Source: DATMRF01 sp035566435 (GTDB lineage Bacteria; Verrucomicrobiota; Verrucomicrobiia; Limisphaerales; UBA8199). From it: a DNA stretch of 64,000 bases. Positions 34,086 through 43,553 of the stretch are shown piece after piece. The notes beneath the pieces were generated by a model, which was not told where the DNA came from, did not search any database, and saw only the letters and a program-made list of their open reading frames with translations. How positions within the stretch are numbered: the first letter of the stretch is position 1; the number at the start of each line of letters is the position of its first letter. The stretch spans positions 48,972 to 112,971 of the forward strand of contig DATMRF010000028.1 in the NCBI GenBank assembly GCA_035566435.1. Reading direction: 5' to 3'. A program made the translations under genes and the position numbers.

Positions 34086-35261
34086 TCACTCGTCAGACTC
34101 TGCCTCGGGCTGCCCTTTCCGGCGCATCAGCTTGCGCGCGGCGAACGTGAGAGCTACCACGAGCAGCAACAGCAGGTAAAGCAACCAAGCCCTCCTGGGC
34201 GCCAAAGCTGCAACGAACGCGGCGACCGATTCCGGGAAGAAGGAAAACCCCGGGTCAGGTTCCTGCGGCTTCGGCATTGGCCAGCCGCGAGCCGGACTAT
34301 TGGTCGCAGGTTGTTGCGGCGGGAGTGGCGCGAGCGATTCCCCGGCCGGGCTTCCGCCAGGGACAGATACCGAGGGGCTCTTGCGGAAAGTCGCGACCGG
34401 AGGCGCGGAGGGCGAGCTCATCGCTGGGGTGCCGCCTGGGGCGTTTGGTACGCCGGCGGTTTCCCCAGCGCCGGCGGCGGCGGTACGGCCCGGGGAGCCA
34501 GGGAAATCAGGTGCGGAGGTGTTGGGCGCAGCCGAACTACCGGGCATGGACGGATTCGGGGCCGCAGGCGTGCCGGGTCCGCCGCCAGTGGGGACACTGG
34601 GCAGAACCAAATCGCCTGCCTGGAACTGACCCGGGTCTCCCGTCAAATCGGGAGTGTTCCTCTGCACCACCCGGGCATCGGCATAGAGAAGGTTGCCTTT
34701 GAACTGGTGCAACTCGTGCGTCCACCGCAGCGGATACCTGGGGCCCAACCGGGCAATCGTTGTGGGCCCGTTCAGGTCGTTTGTGATGTTCCGATCCCCA
34801 GCGAGCATGGAGTTCGGATGGTCGAACTCCGCCTTCACGCCGACGAAATAACTGAGGTTTTCGTTCCTGAGTTCCCCGAAATTGGCCGCGGGCAACCGGG
34901 TGTCTGCCGGGCACGCGAGAACTTTAGGTGTAGCTAATTCGTTCGACAACGTCTGGAAATGGTGGAAAGAAAAATAAAACGGGCCCTGGAGTGCCTGACC
35001 GCTCTGGACGAACTCGAGCGAACCACCGGCGTCCCCGGGCACCGCCATGGGGAATTGCCCGTTGTGGTCGTGGGCAAAGCTGTGGAAAGCGATTCCGATT
35101 TGCCGGAGGTGGTCGGTGCACTGGATTCGCCTCGCCCGTGCCCGAGCCTGGCTGAGGGCAGGCAGAAGCAATGCCGCCAGCAGCACGATAATCGCGATTA
35201 CACAAAGCAACTCCAGTATCGTGAACGCTCCGGCGCGCCAGGTTCTTCGAGTGGTCCTCAT
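34086..35261 (-). CDS. Prepilin-like protein with Pro-rich linker and C-terminal TM helix
   Basis: This 391-aa protein has a prepilin N-terminus: a basic leader then AFTILELLCVIAIIVLLAAL, with cleavage expected before Phe. A globular pseudopilin part follows (RRIQCTDHLRQIGIAFHSFA, YADARVVQR) to about residue 205. Then comes about 130 residues of Pro/Gly/Ala/Ser-rich low complexity, and then a second hydrophobic helix near residues 358-376 (WLLYLLLLLVVALTF) with a basic RRK tail. Ordinary pseudopilins lack a second TM, so this one would stay membrane-tethered at both ends. That makes polymerisation in a filament doubtful. Alternatives are a surface adhesin or a fusion product. Confidence 0.8.
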   Translation of the reverse strand: MRTTRRTWRAGAFTILELLCVIAIIVLLAALLLPALSQARARARRIQCTDHLRQIGIAFHSFAHDHNGQFPMAVPGDAGGSLEFVQSGQALQGPFYFSFHHFQTLSNELATPKVLACPADTRLPAANFGELRNENLSYFVGVKAEFDHPNSMLAGDRNITNDLNGPTTIARLGPRYPLRWTHELHQFKGNLLYADARVVQRNTPDLTGDPGQFQAGDLVLPSVPTGGGPGTPAAPNPSMPGSSAAPNTSAPDFPGSPGRTAAAGAGETAGVPNAPGGTPAMSSPSAPPVATFRKSPSVSVPGGSPAGESLAPLPPQQPATNSPARGWPMPKPQEPDPGFSFFPESVAAFVAALAPRRAWLLYLLLLLVVALTFAARKLMRRKGQPEAESDE

Positions 35262-35402
35262 ACCCTGTAACCACTATAAGACGTAACAGTACCGACCGTT
35301 CTTGGCAATAAGAATGATCGAAATTATGTGACCCCGGTCTAAATCCCTCTCAGGTTGCGCAAGACTCATTACTTCATGGGAAAGTCTCGGATGGGCAACC
35401 CG

Positions 35403-36347
35403 CTACGAGCTTCCAATTAATATCCCCACCCCAAAGACCAGCAAACCGCCTAATACGACCTGGATGGCCGCCGACGACCACGGGGAATCCATATACTTGT
35501 GGCGGATCCACGAAATGATGCCCAACTCGCAAACCACTACGCCCACGGCGACTGCGGTGGCCGTGCGGTAATCGCGGAGCAAGTAGGGGAGGCTGTGCCC
35601 CAGGCCGCCCAGCGTGGTCATCAGCCCACAGACGGCGCCGCGCGCCCAGGGATGGCCGCGGCCGGTCAGACTGCCGTCGTCGGACAGCGCTTCGGCAAAC
35701 CCCATGCTGATACCGGCCCCGAAGCTCGCTGCCAGACCGACGCGAAACGCGTCCGTGCTGTTGTGGGTCGCGAATGCGGCCGCGAACAAGGGCGCGAGAG
35801 TCGAAACCGACCCGTCCATCAAACCCGCCAGCCCTGGTTGGATGACCTGCAGAACAAACAGCCGCTTTTGTTGTGCCGATTCCGTCTCGCTCAGTCGCGC
35901 CGCCGCGATTTTTTCCGCTGTTTGGACATGGTGCCTCTCCTCTTCTGCCAGGTCGCCAAGCAGTTGACGGACGCCAACATCCGTGGCGCGTCGCGCGGCG
36001 GCTTCATAGAATCGCTTCGTTTCCAACTCCATCAGTTCCGCGGCCTTTTGCACCGCCCTCAGGCCCAACGGCCGCACCAGCCAGACCGGCCGACGGCGCA
36101 CGAACCCGCGCACGTCCTGCCGTCGGATGAGCGGCACATGCTCGCCGAACCGGCTGCGGTAGAGCTCCAGGAGCCGATGCCGATGAGAATCTTCATCACC
36201 CCTCATTTCGGTAAATTTCTTCGCCTGCTCAGGGTAGTTCTCCTTCAAGCCATCGGCGAAATCATCGTAGATTCGTGCATCCTCCTCCTCCTGTGAAATG
36301 GCCAGCGCGAGGATTTCCCGTTCGTCGAGGCTGTCGAATGAGCGCAT
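35403..36347 (-). CDS. MbfA-like ferritin-domain plus VIT1-type iron transporter
   Basis: This protein fuses an N-terminal ferritin/erythrin-like four-helix domain with a C-terminal VIT1/CCC1-type membrane domain, the architecture of MbfA iron exporters of alphaproteobacteria. The preferred start at 36345-36347 (MRSFDSLDEREILALAISQE) gives 314 aa; an upstream frame start at 36404 is possible. Iron ligands are visible as EEEDARIY, GDEDSHRHRL, ELETKRFYEAA and LAEEERHH. The membrane part (about 165-314) contains LMDGSVSTLAPLFAAA and GISMGFAEALSDDG, typical of the VIT family. The likely role is export of ferrous iron after oxidation or sensing by the ferritin domain. Confidence 0.88.
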   Translation of the reverse strand: MRSFDSLDEREILALAISQEEEDARIYDDFADGLKENYPEQAKKFTEMRGDEDSHRHRLLELYRSRFGEHVPLIRRQDVRGFVRRRPVWLVRPLGLRAVQKAAELMELETKRFYEAAARRATDVGVRQLLGDLAEEERHHVQTAEKIAAARLSETESAQQKRLFVLQVIQPGLAGLMDGSVSTLAPLFAAAFATHNSTDAFRVGLAASFGAGISMGFAEALSDDGSLTGRGHPWARGAVCGLMTTLGGLGHSLPYLLRDYRTATAVAVGVVVCELGIISWIRHKYMDSPWSSAAIQVVLGGLLVFGVGILIGSS

Positions 36348-36635
36348 AAAGGTTTGGTATCTTTCCCGGACCTGGAGCGTAGCCCACGCGCCCAACCCGT
36401 TCAAGCCCGCCCGAACCCCGCTCTACACGGGAGGGCGAGCGTCCCGGCGAGCCCAGGAAAACGGGATCGGGTTCTCGTGTATTTGGTGCATTTCGTGGTC
36501 TCTTCCCACCGTCTTACCTGGCGGCTCTGCCTTTCCTTGCGGAGGGCAGGCGTTTCGGGCAGCATGCCGGCCGGTGGCGCGAGTAACCCTTCACCATACG
36601 CCGTTTTGGCGCTATGTTGACAGAAAGGCACGATT

Positions 36636-36908
36636 ATGGCCCAAGCAATCATGGATCCCGAGCAAGTGCGGCGGTTTGCCGACGAACTGAAGCGATTCAA
36701 CGCCGACCTGCAGGACAAGATCGCCTCGCTGCAGGCGCGGTTCGCCGCGCTGGGCGATACCTGGCAGGACCAGGAGCACGCAAAGTTCGCCGAGGAATTC
36801 AAGCAAATCATGAAAGCGCTCAGAAAATTCGTCGAGATCTCCAACCAGCAGACGCCCTACCTCCTGCGCAAGGCGCAGCGCATCGAAGAGTATCTGAACC
36901 AGCACTAG
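36636..36908 (+). CDS. WXG100-like small helical protein
   Basis: This 90-aa all-helical protein has the size and layout of WXG100/ESAT-6 proteins: two helices with a hinge near residue 43, reading TWQDQEH where the classic motif is WxG. The turn residues are WQD rather than WxG, as in some non-actinobacterial members. No signal peptide is present. It is the first gene of a compact plus-strand cluster ending with an FtsK/EccC-like ATPase. WXG100 proteins are substrates or structural partners of type VII secretion. The identification rests on size, helices, Trp position and context. Confidence 0.72.
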   Translation: MAQAIMDPEQVRRFADELKRFNADLQDKIASLQARFAALGDTWQDQEHAKFAEEFKQIMKALRKFVEISNQQTPYLLRKAQRIEEYLNQH

Positions 36909-36912
36909 TGCC

Positions 36913-37440
36913 ATGGCGGAAAAAGCTCAGGTCACATCACTGGACGCACTGGAATCTTTCCGGTCGCATCTCATTGTCTATCTGAGCCAGGCGCGTCCAG
37001 CCGTCGAAGAAGTCAGCGCCGAGGTCATGCGCACTCGGATGTGGCTGGAGGGCGACCAGCGCTCTCACTGGGAGAACCAGATGCGGCGGCGGATGAAGGT
37101 CCTGGAGCAGGCCCAGGAGGCCCTCTTTAGTTCTCGCCTCGGCGCCCTGCGCCACGAGACCGCCGCTGAACAAATGGCCGTGCACCGTGCCAAACACGCC
37201 GTCGAGGAAGCCGACGCCAAGCTCCGCGTCCTCAAGAAATGGAAGCGCGAATTCGAAGGCCGCGTGCAGCCTCTGGTCAAACAGACCGAGAAATTGCATA
37301 CCGTTTTCACCAACGACATGGTCAAGGCCGTGACCTTTCTGACCCACGCCCTCAACACGCTGGCCGCTTATGCCGATGCCAAACCCGGGCCCTCGAGCAC
37401 GGCCCCAAGCCAAACGCAGACCGAAGGGAGCCACGTATGA
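36913..37440 (+). CDS. Helical coiled-coil protein of the type VII-like locus
   Basis: This 175-aa protein is almost entirely helical and highly charged, with long coiled-coil-like segments (for example KVLEQAQEALFSSRL and VEEADAKLRVLKKWKREFEG). No domain is recognised. It begins five bases after the previous gene ends, and its stop overlaps the start of the next small WXG-like gene by four bases (ATGA), so the three are translated together. It could be a chaperone, adaptor or substrate of the ATPase encoded downstream. The C-terminal 20 residues are Ser/Pro/Thr-rich. Function unknown. Confidence 0.75.
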   Translation: MAEKAQVTSLDALESFRSHLIVYLSQARPAVEEVSAEVMRTRMWLEGDQRSHWENQMRRRMKVLEQAQEALFSSRLGALRHETAAEQMAVHRAKHAVEEADAKLRVLKKWKREFEGRVQPLVKQTEKLHTVFTNDMVKAVTFLTHALNTLAAYADAKPGPSSTAPSQTQTEGSHV

Positions 37441-37643
37441 GCGTGAGCGCCTCACGACTCGCGGCGCTCACCAAAGGACTGCAGGTGCAGTGGCAGCAGA
37501 CCAGGGAGTATTGGAACGACGCCAAGGCCCAGGAGTTCGAGCAAAGGTTTCTGGCGGAACTGTTCAGCAGCGTGGACAAAACCGTCACCGTCATCGAGCA
37601 ACTCGATAAGCTCATTTTGAAAATCAAAAGCGATTGTGAGTAG
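37437..37643 (+). CDS. Second small WXG100-like protein, 68 aa
   Basis: Starting at the ATG that overlaps the previous stop (ATGA), this 68-aa protein reads as two helices around EYWNDAKAQEFEQRF, with Trp at the hinge position typical of WXG100-like proteins. The longer frame beginning at 37239 lies antisense-like over the upstream gene and is not used. The downstream ATPase gene begins with GTG at 37636, overlapping this gene's end by eight bases. The two small Trp-hinge proteins may form a heterodimer, as EsxA/EsxB do; this is inference. Confidence 0.7.
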   Translation: MSVSASRLAALTKGLQVQWQQTREYWNDAKAQEFEQRFLAELFSSVDKTVTVIEQLDKLILKIKSDCE

Positions 37644-40600
37644 CAACCTGGCAGCCGGCAAAACCCTGGAGCTCCTGGACAGCCTCAAAGGCACGGTCGA
37701 GGACTTTGCCGCGCGGGCCGGAAAACTCAACGACGAAAACCAAGCCAGGGTCGCCAAAGAGCGCCTTCGTTGCGAGGCCGCCGTCGAGGAGCAGAGCCGA
37801 CAACTGGCGGCCGCCATTGGCGAGGCCGACACGACTCTCCACACGACCCGCGCCGCCGCGCAGGCCAAATATGAAAGGCGAAAGTCAAGGATTGGCAAAT
37901 CCTACCAGGCCAGCAAAGAGCAGGGCCTCAAGAAAGTGGAGGATAAAGTTGGCGGGCAGAAATACGAACTCCAGAAGAAGATGCTGCAGGCCGAGCGCGA
38001 CCGCGAGGCCGGCTTGACCACCGCGCTGAGCACGTTCGAGGAATTCAAGAGAAACCTGGCGTCGGAGCAGGAATCGTTGGCCCGGGCGGAGCAGGGGGCC
38101 CAACGGGCATTCGGCGGCTACCGGACGCTTCAGCGGCTCTTCCTGACCGCTTATGGAAAACCTGTCGCGGATGTTGCCCAGGATGAAAACCGCCTGCTTT
38201 CAGACATTCGCGCGCTAAGCCGCAAGGCCGAAAGCGAGTTGGGCCGCTTCCGCGGGAATCTGCTGGTCTCGCTTTTCAGGCCTTTTCCGTTTTGGCTGCT
38301 GTTGGGCCTGGCGGGTTGCGCTCTGGCGCTTGTGCCGGTGCTGCAACATTTTGGCATCAACAACGTCTCGTGGAGCGAGGCGGGCACCGTCGCGGGTAGT
38401 TTGTCGGCCATCCTGCTCATCCGATTGGTCGTCCGGCGCGGGGCTCAGCCTCTGGCCGATTCCATCTCCACAACGCTGGCGCAGGCTCGCCGGCTGCACA
38501 ACGCCTCCCAACTCCAGTCCGAAACTCATTACCACCAGGAAATACAGCGCGTCAAGGATGAGTTCGAGACCACCACCCGGACATCCGACCAGCAATTGAA
38601 ACAGGCACTCGCCGAAGCGGGGGACCTTCGGGTTTCCTGCCGAATGAGCAGCGACGAGCGAGCCGTCCGCGCCAATAGCCGAAACGATCGGTTCTATCGT
38701 GCCACCGCCGAGCGGTTGGAGCACGAGTACGGCGACGCGCTCCAACGCCTTAAGAGCGCCTCCGCCGTGCGCATTAAGTCGCTGACCGATGCGCATGAAG
38801 AGAAAGTGGGAAAACTCACCGCCGAGTATGAAGCAAGCTGGCGTGCGCTCGAAGCGGAATGGAAAAACCGCACCGAATCGCTCTATGGTACGTTAGGCTC
38901 GCTCAGGACGCAGATCGAAAAGCTGTTTCCTTCGTGGGAGGCGCCGGTCTTGAAGGAGTGGCGCCCGCCGCGCGAGTTCGCGCAGGCCGCCAAATTCGCC
39001 GAGCTGAAAGTCGAGCTGGCGAAGTTCTGCGCCGCTCTGCCGAAGGATAAACGCCTGGCGCTGCCAGGGCCGGCGCAGTTCACCGTTCCGCTTTGCCTCT
39101 CTTACCCCGACCAGGGCTCGCTGCTGTTCGAGACCGACGGTACCGGGCAAGACCAGGCCATCAGCTCTCTCAACAACATCATCCTTCGTTTGCTCTCCAC
39201 CACCCCGCCCGGTCGCTTGAATTTCACGATTATCGATCCCGTCGGCCTGGGTCAGAATTTCGCCGGGGTCATGCACCTGGCCGATTACGAGGAGCAACTC
39301 ATTAACAATCGGATCTGGACGCAATCGACACAAATCGAGCAGAAGCTGGCCGACCTGAACGAGCACATGGAAAAGGTCATCCAGATGTACCTGCGGAACG
39401 AGTATCACACCATCGCCGAGTATAATGAACAGGCCGGGGTCATTGCGGAGAAATATCATTTCCTGGTCGTAGCCGATTTTCCGGCGAACTTTTCCGACGT
39501 GGCCGCCAAACGGCTGCTGAGTATCGCCGCCAGCGGGGCGCGCTGCGGCGTGTATATGCTCATCCATTGGGACCATCGGCAACCATTGCCGCAGGATTTC
39601 ATTCCTGACGAACTGCGTAAAGCCAGTGTTTGTATCGGGCTAAAGGGGGCTGACTTCGTGGTGGCCGGCAAGCCAAGACCAGGAACGGAATTGGTGCTGG
39701 ACGAACCGCCCACGCCGGAAAAGGCCACGGAATTTGTTCACCTGGTCGGGCGCTATAGCCGCGACTCAAGCCGGGTGGAAGTGCCTTTCGAACACGTCGC
39801 CCCACCGGACGCCGAAATCTGGAGCGAAGAAACCACCAGCGAATTGCGCGTGCCCATCGGGCGCACCGGCGCCACCAAACTCCAATACCTCGAAATCGGC
39901 AAAGGCACCCGCCAGCATGGACTCATCGCCGGCAAAACCGGTTCCGGTAAATCCACTCTGTTCCATGTCATCATCACCAATCTGTCGTTGTGGTGCAGCC
40001 CGGAGCAGGTCGAGTTTTACCTGGTCGATTTCAAAAAGGGCGTCGAATTCAAATGCTACGCCACCAAGCGCCTGCCTCATGCGCGGGTCGTCGCCATCGA
40101 GAGTGACCGTGAATTTGGCCTCAGCGTGCTCCAGCGCGTCGATGAAGAGCTGAAGCGGCGTGGCGACCTTTTCCGCCAGCTCGGCGTGCAGGATGTCGCC
40201 GGCTACAAAAGGGCAGGGGGAACCGAGGCCGTTCCACGGACCTTGCTGCTGATCGACGAGTTCCAGGAATTCTTCGTCGAGGACGACAAGGTTTCGCAGA
40301 CGGCGTCGCTGTTGCTCGACCGCATCGTCCGCCAGGGCCGCGCGTTCGGCATCCACGTGTTGCTGGGCTCGCAAACGCTCGGCGGCGCTTACACCGTTGC
40401 CCGCACCACCCTCGGCCAGATGGTAATCCGCATCGCCCTCCAGTGCAACGAGGCGGACGCCTACCTGATCATGGACGACACCAACCCTGCGCCGCGCCTG
40501 CTCTCGCGGCCAGGCGAGGGCATTTACAACGACATGGCCGGCGCCCTGGAAGGCAACAGCCCCTTCCAGGCCGTTTGGCTTCCCGAAGAAGTGCGCGACG

Positions 40601-41562
40601 GCTGCCTCGCGAAAGTGCGCGAGCGGGCCGACCGCGACGGCAAGGAATATCCCGGGCCGATTGTCTTCGAAGGGAACGCCCCCGCCGACGTGCGCGAAAA
40701 CGCCCTCCTGCGGCGCCTCCTCGAGGCCAGGATGCTCCGCCCAACCGCCACCGCTCAGTGTTGGCTGGGCACGCCCAACTCGATCAAGGGACCAACCGAG
40801 GCGGTTTTCCGGCGGCAAAGCGGCAACAACCTGCTCATCATCGGGCAGCGGGATGAAGCCATCCTGGCCATGGTGTCCGTCGGCTTGCTCGCGCTTGCGG
40901 CCCAGTATGCCTCTGGCTCCGCGCGGTTCATCGTGCTGGACGCCACGCCGCCCGGCACTCCGCAACGCGACTACCTCGAACGCGCCGTGCAGGCCGTCCC
41001 TCACCCGGTCACGCTCGCCAAACAGAGCGACCTTCCGTCGCTCATGAAAGAGCTCGGAGAAGAACGGAAGCGCCGCGCCGATGACCCCAATTCCGAGGCC
41101 GCCCCGCCCGTTTTCCTGTTCATTCACGGGTTGCAGAGGTTCAACAAGCTCCGCTTCGAGGAGGATTTCGGCTTTGCGTCCGGCGATGCCGAGCAGCCGA
41201 TCAACCCGGGGGCTGTCTTGAACGACCTTGTCTGCGAAGGAAGCCGGCTCGGCTTCCACGTGCTCGCCTCGTGCGACACTTATAACAACGTCAACCGTTT
41301 TCTCAGCCGCAAGGCCTTGAGCGAATTCGAAATGCGCGTGCTGTTCCAAATGAGCGCCAACGATTCCGCGAGCCTGATCGATAGTCCGGCCGCCGGGATG
41401 CTCGGCCTCCATCGCGCCCTCTTTTACAACGCCCAGGAGGGTTACCTGGAAACCTTCCGCCCCTACTCACTCCCCGGCTCCGACTGGCTCGACGATACCA
41501 AACGCAATCTCGAGCGCCTGCTGAACAACCCGGAAACGGCCGCGGCTCCTCTCTCTCCATGA
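37636..41562 (+). CDS. EccC/FtsK-SpoIIIE-type ATPase of a type VII-like secretion system
   Basis: This 1308-aa protein starts with GTG. Its N-terminal 200 residues are coiled coil; TM helices lie at about 215-235 and 250-267 (FWLLLGLAGCALALVPVL; AGSLSAILLIRLVV). A second coiled coil (about 275-430) is followed by FtsK-type ATPase modules. The active module has Walker A AGKTGSGKST near residue 766, the VDFKKGVEF strand, Walker B LLLIDEFQEF near 869, and RQGRAFGIHVLLGSQTL. A later module, from about 1040, has a degenerate P-loop (LLIIGQRDEAIL) and IHGLQRF instead of Walker B, as in multi-ATPase EccC/YukB proteins where the later modules bind substrates. No FHA domain is fused. With the WXG-like genes upstream, it is the motor of a minimal secretion system. 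Confidence 0.85.
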   Translation: MSSNLAAGKTLELLDSLKGTVEDFAARAGKLNDENQARVAKERLRCEAAVEEQSRQLAAAIGEADTTLHTTRAAAQAKYERRKSRIGKSYQASKEQGLKKVEDKVGGQKYELQKKMLQAERDREAGLTTALSTFEEFKRNLASEQESLARAEQGAQRAFGGYRTLQRLFLTAYGKPVADVAQDENRLLSDIRALSRKAESELGRFRGNLLVSLFRPFPFWLLLGLAGCALALVPVLQHFGINNVSWSEAGTVAGSLSAILLIRLVVRRGAQPLADSISTTLAQARRLHNASQLQSETHYHQEIQRVKDEFETTTRTSDQQLKQALAEAGDLRVSCRMSSDERAVRANSRNDRFYRATAERLEHEYGDALQRLKSASAVRIKSLTDAHEEKVGKLTAEYEASWRALEAEWKNRTESLYGTLGSLRTQIEKLFPSWEAPVLKEWRPPREFAQAAKFAELKVELAKFCAALPKDKRLALPGPAQFTVPLCLSYPDQGSLLFETDGTGQDQAISSLNNIILRLLSTTPPGRLNFTIIDPVGLGQNFAGVMHLADYEEQLINNRIWTQSTQIEQKLADLNEHMEKVIQMYLRNEYHTIAEYNEQAGVIAEKYHFLVVADFPANFSDVAAKRLLSIAASGARCGVYMLIHWDHRQPLPQDFIPDELRKASVCIGLKGADFVVAGKPRPGTELVLDEPPTPEKATEFVHLVGRYSRDSSRVEVPFEHVAPPDAEIWSEETTSELRVPIGRTGATKLQYLEIGKGTRQHGLIAGKTGSGKSTLFHVIITNLSLWCSPEQVEFYLVDFKKGVEFKCYATKRLPHARVVAIESDREFGLSVLQRVDEELKRRGDLFRQLGVQDVAGYKRAGGTEAVPRTLLLIDEFQEFFVEDDKVSQTASLLLDRIVRQGRAFGIHVLLGSQTLGGAYTVARTTLGQMVIRIALQCNEADAYLIMDDTNPAPRLLSRPGEGIYNDMAGALEGNSPFQAVWLPEEVRDGCLAKVRERADRDGKEYPGPIVFEGNAPADVRENALLRRLLEARMLRPTATAQCWLGTPNSIKGPTEAVFRRQSGNNLLIIGQRDEAILAMVSVGLLALAAQYASGSARFIVLDATPPGTPQRDYLERAVQAVPHPVTLAKQSDLPSLMKELGEERKRRADDPNSEAAPPVFLFIHGLQRFNKLRFEEDFGFASGDAEQPINPGAVLNDLVCEGSRLGFHVLASCDTYNNVNRFLSRKALSEFEMRVLFQMSANDSASLIDSPAAGMLGLHRALFYNAQEGYLETFRPYSLPGSDWLDDTKRNLERLLNNPETAAAPLSP

Positions 41563-42044
41563 ACCGGCGCGTGGACCGCCACCTCCCCGGAACTGCCCGG
41601 TAACGGGTTCTCCACGGGGATGTGGCCCCGCCCCGGCGTATGGTCCCAACGCACGCCCAATTCGAGATAGAGATCGGCGGCCATTCACGGTCATGCTGCG
41701 CGTGTGAGGGTCAACCAGTTGGGATTCCTCAAGGCCGAATCGTTTGTAGTGCCTCCGGTTCCAAAGCTGCCCAGTAACCGAATTGCCGATGTTGGGATTT
41801 GATCGAGATGGGCAAAAGGCGACGGGAGGCTGGTCTTTCGGCTTTGGGGACGACATTTTCATCGTCCTTCGCAACCCCTCGATTATGGCGCGGATCCCTC
41901 ACTATGGGGCTTGTTTCCAAGTCTATTGCGGACGCTTCCCCGCGAGCGTGAGGCACATGGCACCGCCGCTGCTATGTAAAACCCGCAAAAGCGGAAGCCG
42001 TGAAAGGTCCGATCGGGCGAAAACCGGCCGGCGAGAGAAATGCC
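41563..42044. other. Intergenic stretch without a clear gene
   Basis: About 480 bp between the ATPase gene and the ATP-grasp operon. Several open frames exist on both strands, but none has a credible ribosome site or recognisable motif, and the base texture (many short scattered stop codons, mixed composition) resembles decayed or repeat-derived DNA. It should contain the promoter of the downstream operon. Confidence 0.45.
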
Positions 42045-43544
42045 ATGCGATTCGAGCGTTACGAAGTCGGCGATTTCTTCGACGAAATGTTCGGAGAGAA
42101 CGGGCAGCCGCGAGCCTGTGCCCGGAGCCTGGTTACCAACATCAAAAACCTTCCGGAAGGGGAATTTGTCAACCGGCAACGAGCCGCAGAGCGCACCCTC
42201 CTGCAACTGGGCATAACCTTCAATGTCTATGGAGAGCGTGCGGGGGTCGAGAAAATCTTCCCCTTCGACCTGGTGCCGCGCATCGTGCCTGCCGCCGAGT
42301 GGAGCCTCATCGAACGTGGCCTCAAGCAGCGGATCACCGCCCTGAATTTATTCATCGATGATCTTTATCATGACCGGAAGATCCTCAACGACGGCATCGT
42401 GCCCGCGGACCTCGTGCTCTCCTCCAAGGCGTATCGCACCCAATGCATCGGCTTCAATCCGCCGCGCGGCATCTGGTGCCACATAACCGGTACCGACCTG
42501 GTGCGCCACAGCGACGGGCAGATTTACGTCCTCGAAGACAACCTGCGTTGTCCTTCCGGCGTCTCCTACGTGCTCGAGAATCGTGCGCTGATGAAGAGTA
42601 TGTTCCCGCAGGTGTTCGCGGCCTCGAAGATTCGCCCGGTAACGGATTATCCCAGCCGCCTGCGCGACATGCTGGAATACCTGGCCCCGGAGCACGTAAC
42701 CGAACCGCGCTGCGTCCTGCTCACCCCTGGCACCTTCAACTCGGCCTATTTCGAGCATTCCTTCCTGGCCCAGCAAATGGGCATCGAACTGGTCGAAGGG
42801 CGTGACCTGGTTGTGGAGGACGGTCAGGTCTGTATGCGCACGACCAAGGGCTTCGAGCGAGTGGATGTGATATACCGGCGCATCGATGACGATTTCCTCG
42901 ACCCCGAATGCTTCCGCCCGGACTCCATGCTGGGTGTGACGGGCCTCATGGAAGTTTACCAGAAGGGCAATGTCGCCCTGGCTAACGCCCCGGGTTGCGG
43001 AGTCGCCGATGACAAGGTGATTTACGCCTACGTTCCCAAGATCGTGAAGTACTACCTCGGCGAGGAAATCCTCCTTCCCAACGTCCCCACCTACGTTTGC
43101 TCCGAAGCGGACGACCTGGAATACGTCCTCGCGCACCTGGATCAGCTCGTCGTCAAAGCCGCGAACGAATCGGGCGGCTATGGCATGCTGGTCGGCCCGC
43201 ACTCGACCCAGGAGCAGCGCCAGGAGTTCGCGGAACGGGTGAAGGCGAACCCGCGCAACTATATTGCTCAACCCACACTGGCGCTTTCCCGCGTGCCCAC
43301 CCTGATGGGCGATCACTTTGAGGGGCGGCATGTCGATTTGCGCCCGTACATTCTTCATGGAAAAGAGACCTTTGTGTTGCCTGGCGGCCTCACGCGTGTC
43401 GCGCTCAAGAAGGGTTCACTGGTCGTGAATTCGTCCCAGGGAGGCGGAAGCAAGGATACCTGGGTGCTGGCCGACGCGCCGGTGCCCGCGAATCCCGAGT
43501 CCGCCCAACCTTCGCCGGCGCTGGCTGCCCACCTTGTGGCGTGA
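42045..43544 (+). CDS. Circularly permuted ATP-grasp type 2 protein
   Basis: This 499-aa protein is of the DUF404/DUF407 (CPATP-grasp_2) family, predicted ATP-dependent carboxylate-amine ligases. The start is set at ATG 42045, after a GAGAG ribosome site; a GTG at 42000 is less likely. Characteristic segments are MRFERYEVGDFFDEMF at the start, the ITFNVYGERAGVEKIFPFDL strand, the YVLEDNLRCPSGVSYVLENR loop, LLTPGTFNSAYFEHSFLA, and the C-terminal VVKAANESGGYGMLVGP and QGGGSKDTWVL nucleotide-binding parts. In other bacteria this family always travels with alpha-E proteins and transglutaminases, as here. It is the first of eight closely spaced genes. Confidence 0.9.
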   Translation: MRFERYEVGDFFDEMFGENGQPRACARSLVTNIKNLPEGEFVNRQRAAERTLLQLGITFNVYGERAGVEKIFPFDLVPRIVPAAEWSLIERGLKQRITALNLFIDDLYHDRKILNDGIVPADLVLSSKAYRTQCIGFNPPRGIWCHITGTDLVRHSDGQIYVLEDNLRCPSGVSYVLENRALMKSMFPQVFAASKIRPVTDYPSRLRDMLEYLAPEHVTEPRCVLLTPGTFNSAYFEHSFLAQQMGIELVEGRDLVVEDGQVCMRTTKGFERVDVIYRRIDDDFLDPECFRPDSMLGVTGLMEVYQKGNVALANAPGCGVADDKVIYAYVPKIVKYYLGEEILLPNVPTYVCSEADDLEYVLAHLDQLVVKAANESGGYGMLVGPHSTQEQRQEFAERVKANPRNYIAQPTLALSRVPTLMGDHFEGRHVDLRPYILHGKETFVLPGGLTRVALKKGSLVVNSSQGGGSKDTWVLADAPVPANPESAQPSPALAAHLVA

Positions 43545-43553
43545 AGTGTCCCC

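Noticed and set aside
39766..41412. 548-codon minus-strand frame
   Set aside because: Antisense of the EccC-like ATPase with Walker motifs on the plus strand.
41467..42361. Short open frames on both strands between the ATPase and ATP-grasp genes
   Set aside because: No recognisable motif, no ribosome site, and overlap with proven genes at both ends.
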